A DNA stretch of 64,000 nt from Parapristionchus giblindavisi (taxonomy: Eukaryota; Nematoda; Chromadorea; Rhabditida; Diplogasteridae), in the NCBI GenBank assembly GCA_943737045.1, contig CALSFV010000222.1:992001-1056000 (forward strand). The letters are read 5' to 3'. How positions within the stretch are numbered: position 1 is the first letter of the stretch; every line of letters begins with the position of its first letter. Below the pieces are notes generated by a model. It did not search any database. It was not told the origin of the DNA and saw only the letters and a list, made by a program, of their open reading frames with translations. This document shows, piece after piece, positions 22,750 through 36,255 of the stretch. A program made the position numbers and the translations under genes.

Positions 22750-24299
22750 TTAGTATGGAACTTTAAATGTCTCCATTCTTCCGGACTTCGGATCAACATC
22801 AGCGTAGGTGTGATAGTGCTTCACGAGCGAGTGAACACTTGGGAACTGAAATTATTGATTGATTATCGATTTTAATTATTGATTATTGATCGTTACCGTC
22901 TTGGCCTCATGAGTGTTCTGCATGACAACAAAGTACTTCTCACCGCTTCTCTCGAAACTTTTAATGGGGAAGTGGTAGATCTGAAGGAATATTATTGATT
23001 GATTAATTTATTGATCGATTTATAGATTGATTTAATATCGATTACCGTATTATTCGAGCTCATGTAGGCCAGTTTGAGGTCGATGGTGAGTGGAATAGAT
23101 GAACCACGGGGTTTCTCATAATAGATCAAGAATTCTCCGGACCTATTTCAAAGATCAAAGATTAAAGATCAGAGAACAATAAATATTATTCATTATCAAT
23201 TTCCTCAAGTGTATCTACAGATATTCTAACACTCTGATGTTGCCAATATCACTTCAGGGACAACATTTTTTGGTTGATTTTGCACCTACTTCAGCTTCTT
23301 CTCCACACGTCTCTTCGAACAAACACCAACATAATGACGGGAGACATCATCGGAAGGAACGGTGGACTGAAAGATGCGGTTACGGTATCCATCAGGTTAC
23401 GGTACCCTAGGACTACGGTACTCCTACCATATCAGAGATGGATTCAACCTCGCTGACTACATCCTGCTTACGACACATCTCAGATCTCTGAATTATTGAT
23501 TATTTATTAGGTTACGGTAGATGTACCGTATCCTTACCGTATCATAGATGCGGGAATCGATAATGATGGGCTGATCATTTCTGTCAGTCATGAAGGGATA
23601 CTTATGGATGGACTCATTCGATATAGCGCTCAGCGACTCGCTGCTATTGGTAAAATTCTCGTACATCGTCTGTAGTGTAGTTCATGGTAAGCCCCGCCCA
23701 CAATTGGCCACGCCCCCTCTCACCGGATTATTGGAAGTATCGAGACGAATGTACTGCGCATTCTGGAATTATAGATTTATTGATTAGTACAAGCTACAGT
23801 ATGCGCAAACCTTCTCCCGTCTCTCGTACTCACTGGGCGTATCGATGAACTATAACGAATAAATACGATCTTTGATTTTTAATCTTTGATCTTTGCACTC
23901 TTACCTTCTGAGAGTCTCGCTCTCTTCCAGATGTATCAGAAGATTTGGTTATGGACACGTAATCAGTCTAAAATTATCGATTAATTCATAAGTCCCGCCC
24001 ACAAATTTCAGTCTCACTTTCTTCTTACAGATCTTCTGAGGCCACTTGAGGTTGTATTGATAGTTAACCTAAAGTGAAAGACAAAGCTCCGCCCTTGTTG
24101 ATCTTTGATCTTTTCATCCTTACAAGTTCTCCCTCGCTGTTCTCCTCCACTTGATATGAAGGTTGATCGGAGTCGGAACTAATACCGTATCTAGCATTGT
24201 TTTTCTTCCTGTAAGGTTAGAGATCAGAGATCAAAGATCAAAGATCAAACTCACGAATCGTTTCTACGAGAAGAATTTCTTTTCATCATGAGAAGTCAG
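22750..24299 (-). CDS. S3: SH2-domain protein, full-length paralogue
   Basis: Mirror of S2 in the right arm of palindrome 1. Start ATG at 24297-24299, stop at 22750-22752; all 12 exons keep donor and acceptor dinucleotides and an open frame. Exon 3 ends in ICKKK as in S2. Intron 2 differs from S1 by a GGGCGGAGC segment. SH2 beta B lacks the FLVR arginine. Partner: Z3, divergent, 1.09 kb away. Confidence 0.7.
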
Positions 24300-25388
24300 C
24301 CACTCTGAGCTGGGATGAATACTGAAAATGAATGGAGAAATGGGACTACAATTGAGGAGATTGAGAGAGCGAACAAAGGGTGCATTTAAGGGCATACCCT
24401 GATCTTATTTTACTCTCCGCTCTGGCAATGCTCTCTCGCTTTCTTTTTCTGCGAGAGAGTAAAATTAATTAGAGGCGTGCCTTTAAAGTGATATCCGATG
24501 CTTTTTCGAGAGCGGTTATAGTGTTACAAAGGAAAGGTAAAGCGAATAAGAGGGGGAGTATGTAAAAGTGAGAGAGCTCTGATCAATTTCTCTGTCGATT
24601 CTGTCTGGAAATAATCAATAAAGGTCGTACTACAGTACCTGCTCCTTCGTGTCGAAAAAATTAGGATTACTGTAGTTTGAATTAATTACCTCATCAAGTA
24701 TTTTCTCCCTGCATCTCTAATCGTCTCTTCAGGTCCATTCCCTCTCTCTTCCCTCACTCTTTTCACATATCCCTACCGTCTCTCGACCTCTCTCCCTCTA
24801 CTTCTGACCCTTATTCACCCTCACCTCTCTTGATCACGCTGCTTTATATGTGACCTGAGAGAGCAGACCTCCCTCCAAGTAACGGGAAGAGACGCAGAGA
24901 AAAAAAGAGTGTAGACTGTGGGTGTGAAGAGAGAGTGTACTAAAACAAGAGATCGCGTTCTTGTATCCAGCTTTAAAAGCTCATTCTATGATTGCCTTTG
25001 GTTACATCTACATCTCATTGGAAAAGTTGCAGCATAGGTTTCATAGCTTTATTGTAGTTTGTAGGCGTGGTCTTGAGTGAAGGAGCGCGCATAAGAGCAC
25101 CTCTTATGCGCGCATCTTCACTCAAGACCATCTACCGCACATCCATCTTTATTTTCAGTCCTCTAACTAGCTGTATCTTGTTACATTTTATCACATTGTT
25201 CAATCTTTACTCATTAATTTGATAATTTATTCCACTTCAATAAATCCCAAATATTCGATCTTTCCATATGATTCACTAAGAGATATTGTATCTCATTTAA
25301 CCATAGTGTATTATATTATATAAAAATATTACATTTTCCGTGTATTCAACCGCGTTTTGCGAGAAAAAATAAAAAAAAAAACTTTCAG
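24300..25388. other. S3-Z3 divergent spacer
   Basis: Shared upstream region of S3 (-) and Z3 (+). It holds the pyrimidine-rich tract and the hairpin near 25070-25132. It ends in a pyrimidine run plus CTTTCAG directly before the Z3 ATG. No gene seen. Confidence 0.5.
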
Positions 25389-28300
25389 ATGTGTGATTTG
25401 TTTGCGGAAGCGACTCGCATAAGCCTATTCAAAATTACCACCTCTCGTCTTGCCCATCTTCTTCACAATCAACAATGCCCTCAATTCGATACAAGATTGC
25501 CAGCTAACGTATCGAATGCAATTGTCAAGCACATGGATGAAAAAGGCGGAATCAAATGTAGCACCTTGGAACAGCTCGATTGTCGAAGATTTTACATCAC
25601 GGAGGTAACCATATTTTGCCTCCTTTTCCTTATTTTTTCGCATATTCCATTCACTTTCCCCGGTTTTGCATGGCATTATTGTAGTAAGTAGCGCCTGGAA
25701 AGTACCTTACTTTCTTTGGTTTATTTTTTCTTACTGTTTCGTAATTTCATGAGTATTTAGAGAAATAGTAATTATAAGAAACTCTATTTTGGCGCGCTTC
25801 TTACTACAATATTACCCTTCAAAACCAGAGTACCCCTGCACTAACGATTGCCTGATAAAAACTTTTCTCCACCACCAATTCCTTTTTGGTTATAAATACC
25901 TACTTTGTCTCTAGATTTCCCCTTTTATCTTGCATTACCCTTCATAATCTCTTTATTTACCTTTCTTTTCTCGTCATCTAATCAATTCTCGTAATTTATT
26001 TACCCTTTTCACTTTTTTTCAAAGGGTATAATGGTGCACCATACCATATTTTGGAACATTTCCAAGTTTTGAATGACCGCTCCCATTCTTGAAGAAACAC
26101 TGTGATTCCCTCTAGCTAGAGGGTATTACAGGATGAAGAGTAGTTCCATTCCCATCGCAGTCGCCTCAATTCGAAGGATGATTTTTCCTATTTCAGGCGT
26201 ACATTCAAATATCGGATTTCAATTGCAAACAGCTCGCCCATTTTTTGAGTCATCCACTGGAGAAACTAATCGTGTCTTTTGGTCTTAAAGGTTGACATTA
26301 CTGTTAATGAATAACCAGTTTAAAATCTTAATTAAAGTGATCGAAGATGATATAATCGATATTATCAAGGGGTCAGAGTTACTGAGAACGACTCTGAGAG
26401 ATCTGCGACTTGTGTCAGGCTCGGGTTTTATTCTCAAAAATAGATTTGATATGAAGGTAGTCATGAAATTAATTTTATGATTTGTCACATTTATTAAAAA
26501 ATAATGTAAGAAAAATAAATAAAAACGTATATAAATTTTCTTCCTACATTATTTTCGGAAAATTGGATTACGTAAACTCACTGAGGTTTGTCTGAATCTC
26601 TTTGATTTTGCAGCTCGAAAATTTCGTAAATTTGAATTCGCTATCTCTTATGGACTCAGACGTAGTGGACAACGATCTACTCACTTATATTGCACAGGTT
26701 TATTTTTTTACAAATTTAATTTAATTTTTTTTTCTTGAAATGACGCGAATTTTAGTTACATGCTGCATTTGTTTCATGTAGATTCAGCCTATTGATCATG
26801 AAAGGATTATCTTGCGGTAGCAGGAGAAAGACACACTTTTGAAAATAGAAAAGCTCGGCAATAGGATTCGAACCCGCGACCACGGGATCACTAGTCCGCA
26901 CTCTTACCACTAGGCTAAGGGGTTGATGAAAGAGCGGGAGTAACTTCTTGTTGATTATGCTCATTAGATCCGTAATCGTAATCGTTCGTAATCGTGGGCT
27001 GCAGAAATGTCTAGTTTTTATTATTACAGATCTCTTGTAAAACGTAGGAAAATGAGAACTTTTTCCGCCAGTTTAAAATTTTCGCTCACCGATTTGGATG
27101 ATCCTTGTTTAATTAATCATAAATAATGATTATCCAAATGGGTGAGTGAAAATGTTAGACTGTCGTATTACTTCTTTCATTATTACACGAGATCCATGTC
27201 ATAGTTTTGGTAGTTTCATTGGTGGAAAACGGTTTAGAAGGTTTAATTTCAAATAATATTTCAGAGCGTTCCCGGTCTACGGCACTTGGATATTACAGGT
27301 TGCGATAATGTTTCTGATATATCACCACTGAAGGGTTTACCCAATCTGGAGATACTGTCATTACGCCATTTAACCACTTCTCTAATCGATCAAACAATGG
27401 AGACTTTCAAGTCCCTCTCTAAACTGAGATCGGTCGATTTGAGTGGAATGATGTACGACGACCCAGGGTGAGAATATCTCTTTTCACTGTCTCTGCGTAT
27501 TGATCGCTATGATCAAGAATGATGAAAATATTGACATCATAAAAAAATGGCGCCCTTTTGAAAACGGGAAGTTCGGTCATACATTTTGAACCGCAGTGGC
27601 TTTTTCGTGAATTCATAAATCCATTTTTTTTCAAAAATACCGAAGTTTTCGAAGTGAGTCGTGATCTAAAAAAATCCAAAAGACGAAAATCGTGAAAAAA
27701 CGAGCTTTTCCTATGGCCACAAGCAAATGACTCCATTTTCACACTCCTTTTAAATGTGGTAAAAAATGCTTGAGAAAAATCCAAAAAAGATTTCCTTGAT
27801 CATCATGAATCCATTTTTGCAGTAAATTCTATTCTTTTGGGTCCCGGTATAGTTTACAAGGAATTCAGTCAATGATTCGCATACTTTTCAGCAAGATCAC
27901 GATGGGAATGATATTCTTATCTCATTTGCAACAAATGGAGTCGGATGAACCATTCTGGCCTCAACTCGAATTCATCGATCTATCGGATTGCCCAGTTCAT
28001 TGTGATATTTTGACAGTTTCTCGGGTGTTCAAAAACCTTCGAATGATATCCGTATTTGGTGAGTGCAACAAATGCAGAGAAATATTTATTTATTTATTTA
28101 TTTATCGTACACCGTAATGGTGTTTAATCAATTACAAAATGAACGTGTGCAACAAAAAATGTGAGAAAATCAATACGGGTACAAGTACAATCATGCATCA
28201 TCAGACAATTTCAAGCGATACTGTCGAGTCTTACGGAAACGGCCTCTGAAAGGGAGCGTAACCTCTCTCAATGGTCTCTTCGAAGCGCATTGCTCTCTCG

Positions 28301-31300
28301 TTGTTAGAGAACAGAGAAATAGTGTGCGCAATGAAGAGGCCATTGAGAGAGGTCAATCTCCCTTTAAAGATGGAGGCCCTCGAATGTCTATGCAAATGTG
28401 TGACATATGGCCTATACAATCCACGTCCATGCATGTATCCCTTGGCGTAGTGGTAAATGCCCTGCCTAGTTAGCGTAACGTCGAATGTTCGAAACCTATT
28501 ACCGAACTTTCTCATTTTCAAATTTTCGCGCCTTTGCCTGTACATCAAGCTGGATTCATTCATGATTCTAGCGACCAATAAGCTGAATTAGCATAAAATA
28601 ATTTATGTACGGTACGCAGAACAACTTTTGCAATCTTTCTGTCGTGACAGTTTGTTCACCAAAATATTCGTCGGACCCCACCTTTAAAATTGTAAAATCT
28701 TTTAAAATGTAAAATCGGCTATTTATTTTTAACTGCATCTGATTTATAAGCCAAAAGATGATGATAAATGGGCTTGCATTCGTTCGCACCTCCGAATGGG
28801 AAAAAGGCTAATTCTCCGCATTTGTTAATGAAATATGTAACTACCCCATAAACCAGAAAACGAGATCGGATTTTCACTGCATATGCATTTTTGGCACATT
28901 TCTGTGTTTTTAGATGCTGTGCATAATGCAGAAGACGTGTTCGATATGAGAACGAGTGTGAAAGTGGCCAGTTCCATGACTCCGTCGTGCTGTCTCAATG
29001 CTGCATCACTGTATCTAAGCAAATATAACTCTGAACAATCCCATACAGTTTACAATCGTTTATCTTATCTTCTGGAGGTAACATTTTATACTTTATAATA
29101 TCGTTTTGTATTGTCTGGCAAGCCATGAATATCAGCCGCCGTACGAAATAATTTTTTGGATCTTTGTGAAGGGCAGTTTTCTATTTTGGAACGAGAAAAG
29201 TAACGAAACATTTGAAAAGATTAGAAAAAAAGTAACGAAAGACGAAAGAAAAAGCAACGAAAGATAAAAAGTGATTTACGTACTCTTATAAAAAAAGCGA
29301 AATCTTATAACAGGATGAAAAAATGAGCACAAAATTGGCTAAAGGGCTATAAATAGTATTTTATATTTACAGAGAGATGATGTACAATTTTCTGTGGAGG
29401 AATTAAATAGATGCGCCAGCATCTTCGAGTTTTTGAACTTGAAAAGAGAAAATGGCGATTTTATTCAACATATGGTAACCGGTTTATGGAGGAGTTTACT
29501 CAAGTAATTTATTTTTACTAATATTACGCGGGAAATTTAAATATTAAATTTTACATAATAGAGTATTTTAATCTTTCCAAATGATTCTAGCAATGCACAT
29601 TGTCAGTGAAAAAAATTGAATAAAATCTCTATCAACCTGCCTTCATTATATCTCCGTTGTTTTGTAAGACCAATGTTTATGTCGATGGTGGCTTGATAAG
29701 CGATTCAACGAAATTACTGGACAAACTATCAACATGGACTATACCTTATGTCCAAACTAGTCGATTACTAGACTATTTGACATCCTAAAAGCCATCGACT
29801 ACTTCTTACTTCTAGACTAGTCGACTACTTGTTTATTTGACATACCAAAAGGCTTCGACTACTACATACTCTAGCAATAAATAGAAAGGGGTGCCCGTTT
29901 CGGCAACGGATCATAAATCGGTTGGGAGGTGGCCTATGGCAACAAAAGTTGTCCCATTGTTATCAATAAGAGTGTACGGTAGTGTGCTACCGTAACCGCC
30001 AGGAATCGCGAACTGATTTTTTTTCAGTCGACCCATGGGTTCATGGTTGAAGATGGCAGAAGTCGAAAAATTCATGATGCTCCGAGACCGAAAACTAGTA
30101 TCCATTATGTCAATAGTGAGCCAGCTTTTATCTTTCTGGATACTGTAACCCGAAATACCGTAATCGAACCGGGATTTGCCGTGCCGTTTTTTTCGACTTC
30201 TGCCATCTTAAACCATGAACCCGGGTCATGGGTCGACTGAAAAAAATCAGTTCGCGATTCATGACGGTTACGGTAGCCCAATACCGTACACTCTTATTGA
30301 TAACAATGATACAACTGTTGGTGCCATAGGCCACCTCCCAACCGATTTATAATCCGTTGCCTAAACGGGCGCCCACCATAGAAAAGCCACTGAATGGAAA
30401 TATTCCTTCATTCAAATCGTACTTTTACTTATTTAATTTACGATAAATAAATAAATAGTTATTGATAATTAGAATATGCTATATATTTGCTATCATCATG
30501 CCTTCATATTTTAGTATCGTGCTCTCATGAAAATGTTTGGTGTAATTGTATTTGAAATAATGAGACAAAACTTTTTTCAGGCCCGACCGAGTGCATTCTA
30601 TCAGCAGTCAATATGTTGGGAGATGCATAGAGAGATATGTAAAGGGAGGCATCTTACCGGTTGATCGATTTTGTATACACAATGAGATAAAGGTTATACA
30701 TCTTTATATTTATGTAATAGTAATTTTATGCGTTTTACAAGAAAACGCGGAGTGTAGTAAATAAATAAATTAGGTAACAGGGTGATTAACATATAATAAC
30801 AGTGTTGAAATATTAGAAAAAAAATAGCAAATGAGGTATAGGGATAAGTCAAAGATTTTGTCAAATTTTCATTCAGTTAGGACTTTTCCAGTTTTCCTTC
30901 ATCCTCCAATCCCCCCACCCAACATTTTATTGATTCGCCTTAGCGACGTATATCCTTCACAAGACTTATCTAACAGATATTCCCCATCCCCAAACGTTCA
31001 TTTGAAGGACTAAAATACTATTATTATCACATTATTATATTTTTGATTGCACGAAGAACCTTGTCGTTCTAGGGAAGAAGCTATAATGACTTTAAAGAAA
31101 TTGTGACCCTGAAAATGAGGCTATGCATCTTAATATTTAGACAATACAATCACAGTATTCTGGTTCAAGCCATTTTGTTTCCATAGCGAGACAAGCGAAA
31201 GGCGATTGCATTTGAGAGAGTTTCTATGTTGAGCGGTCGTTTTTGCTTTCACAGCCTATAAAACATTGTGCAATATAATGACCTTTATCAAGTAAAAAAC

Positions 31301-33927
31301 CATTGGGAAGGCAATGGTTGAAATCTAAACGACTATTTAGTATGTACCTATGTGCGTGATGAGGTGAGGTCCCATACAAAGGGCACGACAGTCTTGCTGT
31401 CTTGAATAATTCTCCGTTCATATTCTTCTGAACAACAGTTGAATGCATTCTCTCAGTATCAAAACCGCTACCCTTGATCCTTTTCGAATAGTGAATCATG
31501 AAAAAATCCTAACGAAATGACGAAACGAAATTATTTTTATCTATTTATTTATCTATTTATCTATAGTTATCTATTATAGTTATCTTAATTATTAGTTATT
31601 TATTATAGTTATCTTACTTTAGTTATCTATTTATTTATTACTTTAATGTAGATTCTGGAACTCTTCGACAACGATGTACTATTCGATAAGGCTCTTGATT
31701 TTTATCGGATATTTGTTGTCGGTCATGAGAGGATAATGAAAGGCGATTCCACTGAGCAAAGGTCAGAGTGATTTCTAATTAAAGAACCGAAAATAGTGAT
31801 TTTTCTTGATTCGGACGATTTAGTAAATAATTTATTTATTTATTTTAGTGGGGCACTTCTCACAATATTATCCAGATGTGCTTCTAAACTATCAATTATC
31901 GATCGGAAAAGAATACTAGAAAACATGAATCTTGAAGGATATGTGAAAATATTTGCCGAGGTTGGTTGGGAAATATATAGGTAAAGCATAATATGGAGAA
32001 ATAATCAGAGACGACGTGAACTAATCGAAAATGATAATGAGATAGGACGAAAAAACTTCTACGCTGCAGTTACGTTACTTTTCCATTTCACAAGTAAGCC
32101 AAATGAATCAATAGTTATGTTTTTGTTTTCTGTACATTATTAGAATAAAGAAATTCTGTTCCGAACTCAAGCTTTAGGCTATAGTAACTGTAAAAAAAAC
32201 TATTATTAATTATGAATTTCCTCAGAAGACTCGGATACCGCCTGTCAACTTTTCGTGAACTTTGGTTTGCTGGAAGAGTCCTTCCGAGGGTTGGAGCTTA
32301 AAGAAGTAGCGGAGAAGTTCAATGTATGTGTTAGGTGTAACGTGTTAGGGTTTCTTAAGTCGGACAACCGTGACCATGACCGTAACCGCGAGAACCTCTG
32401 GCTGTTTTTGGCTTACAAATTGTCTCTTTAACATTATTTTGGCGATGAGATATGAGTTATAGCTCATTTGAAAGCCCTTTGTCTGTAGATTAAGAATATG
32501 CGCTTTAAAAATGCATGTGCCCAGAGAATAAATTTGCCCGAGTGGCGTTAGTTGGCGAACGATTTGCCCGTATTCAGACAAATGCTAACAATAAACTGTA
32601 TATGGGCAAATCGCCGGTTTTTGGGATACCATTTGCCCGAATGCCTGAAAATCGTGTACACAAGTATGGAAAGTTGGGAAATGTGTTGTCCATATATGGG
32701 CAAGTTTTCTCTCTATGAACATGCATATGTAAGCCTATGTCTTTTTCTTGTACAGCGAGGGATATTAGAATTTTTTATATTTTTAAATTTTGTAATTCTT
32801 AAAAATGCAATGCAATTTTTTATTTTTATTGAAGGTTCTTCTAATACTCGATAACATTGCCTATAACGTTCCATCAACGCTATCTCAATTTCTGCAGACT
32901 ATGAGGATAGAAACTTTATTGTAAGCTTGCACTATTTTTTAGACTTAAAGATACTTATAATTAGTATTCGACTAAATCAAGCAAGAACATGGCCTTAATT
33001 AATACATTTATTGAAATATACATTTCTTAACATATGCAAATTAGCCTCTCACAACATTCTTCCAAAAGTATTTATCACAAAACTTCATAACACATTCGTT
33101 AAGCCTCTTTCAGCTTCTTATTTTTTTATCGCACCGATCGAGAAATAAGCAAAAATAAATAAATATTTTCAGAGACATTATGACGAAGTCTCCAAATACA
33201 GTCACTGCAGAGGGATGTTTCCACAGTGTTCAAGATTCTCTGGAATTCGAAGCTGCTTATTTGTCAGTGCGCATTATCGTCCAAGCTCTCAATTGCGAAT
33301 CTGACGGCGAGAAGAAAAGCCTTTATGAAACAAAAATGGTTTGTTATATTGTAGCACTTATATCAGAAATATTATGTAATCGTATTATTATTTATTATAT
33401 AATGTAATATTTAGTTATCAGCCATCTCCTTGTGGCCTCGTCTCTCATATAACGTGACGGGTTATAGGTGAGTTGATACGAATGACAAATTTCATTGACT
33501 CGTTTAAAATCTTAACCGTAAATATCTGATATTTATGAAATTCATACGAAAGGTAACATTAGTCAAAAAGTCTACTTACTTCGCCCTTGTTAATTGATCC
33601 TGTGTCAAATTATTACGAACGAAGTTGTTCAATAGTCCGGAAAAGAAAAGATAGTGGGAAAGGGGTGTGCAAAAATTGATATATTTTCGCTGTTTTTTCA
33701 TTCCTTTAAAAAAATTCAACAACACTTTTCAACACGTTAATTAACCTTCAAACATTAATATGTTTCAAGATTCTAAAATTCTAAAACTATTCTTAATGAT
33801 TCTAAAATTTTCTTTAAGTTCGTTGCCTGTGCAGATTCCGTTGGCCCATCAAACGGATCGTGTAGGGACACAAGCATTTGCAAAGTGGTCGATCGATAAT
33901 ATTTATTCGTCGAGCGAAATTCTGTAA
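25389..33927 (+). CDS. Z3: ZYG-11/ZER-1-like protein, 14 exons, about 584 aa
   Basis: Exons: 25389-25604, 26197-26290, 26338-26456, 26614-26697, 27265-27467, 27892-28058, 28914-29077, 29373-29474, 31652-31761, 31849-31964, 32226-32323, 32898-32920 (23-nt microexon), 33173-33338, 33835-33927. They total 1755 nt in one open frame; boundaries of exons 2/3, 8 and 10 are my least certain. Residues 1-100 are an N-terminal adaptor-like segment, 104-345 leucine-rich repeats (LRHLDITGCDNVSDISPL, FWPQLEFIDLSDC), and about 360-584 armadillo-like helices (CQLFVNFGLLEESF, FEAAYLSVRIIVQAL). ZYG-11/ZER-1 proteins are usually 740-800 aa, so the C-terminal region is short. Known role: substrate receptor for CUL2 ubiquitin ligase. 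Exons 1-2 are Z2-type and the rest Z1/Z4-type: a recombinant gene. Confidence 0.7.
29888..30377. mobile_element. 490-bp fold-back element in Z3 intron, 7-bp TSD
   Basis: Two arms of about 190 bp are near-perfect inverted copies (for example ATCGGTTGGGAGGTGGCC and its complement, GACTTCTGCCATCTT and its complement) around a centre of about 90 bp. Flanking ATAGAAA occurs at 29881-29887 and 30378-30384. Z2 lacks it. No coding capacity. Confidence 0.75.
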
Positions 33928-35681
33928 TGGGTAAGCGGGCTTCATCAATTCATTCATTATACATGTTATTCAAAGATAAGAACAAAAAAAAGCTTCTAGA
34001 TTTTTACTTATATTGTGGAACAAAAGTATCGGTCTTTTTTTTAAAACTCCATTACGTTCTTTATTTTTTAAAGGCCCACTTCGATCTAACTCGAAACTCT
34101 TTGCAAGAGCGTTTACTGCAATTAGTTCAGGGTATTTTTAAAAATGGAGGCCCTTGAATGCCTATGCGTATGCGTAACATCGGCTATGCAAGGGATATGT
34201 GATATGCATGAAATTAACGCTATTTATCTATCCCTTGGCGTAGTGGTAAAAGCACTGACAGTTAGCTTAACGTTACGTGTTCAAAACCTATTGCCAAACT
34301 TTCCTATTTTCAAAATTTCGCGCCTTTGAATGCACAATCAAACATGATTTATTCATGATTCTAGCGATCAATAAGCTGAATTAGCATAAAATAATTTATG
34401 TACGGTATGCAGAATAACTTTTGTTATCTTTGTCTTCACAATTTCTTCACGAAAATATTCGAGGGACTCCACCTAAAATGAAGTCATCACGTTTTGAGAC
34501 AAAAAATCACGAATAGATAGTGAGCGAGATATAAATGAGTGAATCACAAAATATTCAAACAAGGATCAATTATTTAATTTTAGGCATCTCAAGAAGCGAT
34601 CGTCCTTCCTTCTTTTCGACAAAATCCTTGAGAATATTTAACATCATTCTTTACTAATAATCGTTTTAACTCTTAAGAATCTTAGAAATATCGATAAAAA
34701 TAATATTAATAATAATCACATTATATAGTAAATAAAGATTTTTTTGTAAATTACATCAATCTAATTGTTATCTACAATAAAAACAATAATAATAATAATA
34801 ATGTAGAACCAAAGACCAAAGATAAATAGAGCCTCGGTCAATTCCGAAAGAATGACTCATAACAGATACACTGTGATAGGGTAGAATGACACTATTTTTT
34901 CTTTTGCTAACTTGTTTTTTTACAAAAATTCTATGTGAGCTCGACTACTGATGAGGCCCAATCCACATGGGGCGGTTCCGGTGTCTAGAACCGAGGGCCG
35001 AAACATCGGACCGCGTTTGTTTTGCTTATAGTCTCCTTATCATTTCTTTTTCTATGTTTGTTCACAGTCATGGACAATTTCGTCTGCTGTCTCTCTCATT
35101 AACTGGTCCGCTACTGGTCCCGAGCCGATAAAGCTGCTACACTATGAGCCAAACTGTAGTTATCACGTATTGAGAGATTACACGAAAGAAGTGATAATAA
35201 GCATTAAATAAGCATCAAAATAAAAATAGATCATAGTTAAACATGTAAATGCACTCATGAAATTTTATATTAGTGAATCAAAAGTTGTTATTAGAAGACG
35301 AGATTTTCTGTTTCGCTCATTAGGTTCTAGACATGGTCATCATCTAAGATATTTCATCTAAGACTAAAAGTTGAGGTAAATTCAAAGTTGACGATTGTTA
35401 CTTTAGAAACGATTGATCAACAGATATCTTCCTTATAGCAATAATGAATGATGAAATGAAATGTTTGCCTGATAACATAGTGATATTATCTACTTGGATA
35501 TTACAACTATGGTAGATCAGAATGCTTGAATGTACATATTTACTGTATCAACTTGCACTATTTACATTATCGATTTATATCCCAGCTCAATCCTTTATCG
35601 TTAAAGGGTCCTGGGGGGGGGGTTAGAGGCCAAAGAACGATAGTGTATCACAACTGTGAATACACTCGTGGCATTTATCGA
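33928..35681. other. Z3-S4 tail-to-tail intergenic region
   Basis: Inverted counterpart of 5681-7462: SINE-like repeat at about 34225-34440, ATT-type simple repeats near 34780, hammerhead-like core at 34948-35004. No gene seen. A run of nine G occurs at about 35613-35621. Confidence 0.6.
34948..35004 (+). ncRNA. Hammerhead-ribozyme-like core (copy in left arm of palindrome 2)
   Basis: Same CTGATGA / GGCCC-GGGCC / GAAAC arrangement as at 6373-6429, with one visible base change in the internal arm (AATCC instead of AACCC). Preserved core, no complete fold recognised. Confidence 0.4.
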
Positions 35682-35926
35682 TTAATAGGGAACTTTAAAT
35701 GTCTCCATTCTTCCAGACTTGGGATCAACATCAGCGTAGGTGTGATAATGCTTCACGAGCGAGTGAACACTAGGGAACTGAAATTATTGATTGATTATCG
35801 ATTAATGATTATTGATTATTGACCGATACCGTCTTGGCCTCATGAGTGTTCTGCATGACAACAAAGTACTTCTCACCGCTTCTCTCGAAACTTTTAATGG
35901 GGAAGTGGTAGATCTGAAGTTATATT

Positions 35927-36025
<99 letters not shown>

Positions 36026-36096
36026 CATTGATTCATTGATTCATTGATTGATTGATTGATTGATTTATCATCGATTAATGATTATTGAAAGTGATA

Positions 36097-36129
<33 letters not shown>

Positions 36130-36255
36130 TATTTATTGATTGATTTATTGATTTATTGATTGATTGATTCATTGATTGATTGATTCATTGATTGATGGAT
36201 TACCGTATTATTCGAGCTCATGTATGCAAGTTTGAGGTCGATGGTGAGTGGAATA
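35682..36255 (-). pseudogene. S4: truncated SH2 gene, last three exons only
   Basis: Exon 12 (35682-35777), exon 11 (35830-35913) and the last 52 nt of exon 10 (36204-36255) are open. Upstream, the sequence leaves the S family inside exon 10, after TGGAATA, and becomes unrelated GC-rich DNA. The first nine exons and half of the SH2 domain are missing. Intron 10 has grown into an ATTG microsatellite. Mirror of S5. Confidence 0.8.
35933..36198 (+). repeat. (ATTG)n microsatellite in S4 intron 10
   Basis: About 265 bp of ATTG units with ATTC and ATTT variants. The same intron in S1 is about 50 bp with a few copies of AATC. The mirrored tract is at 38990-39250, where units differ in order and number. 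Confidence 0.9.

Larger units (their letters stand above)
21935..26310 (-). repeat. Palindrome 1, right arm
   Basis: Inverted copy of 16750-21450, carrying D, S3 and the first two exons of Z3. It stops matching Z2 between 26270 and 26318, where the sequence switches to the Z1/Z4 type. Confidence 0.9.

Noticed and set aside
16750..26310. Palindrome as a pure sequencing or assembly artefact (hairpin read)
   Set aside because: Arms carry many differences, including insertions with exact TSDs in one arm only, so they have evolved separately. Haplotype mis-joining of diverged copies is still possible and should be tested with long reads.
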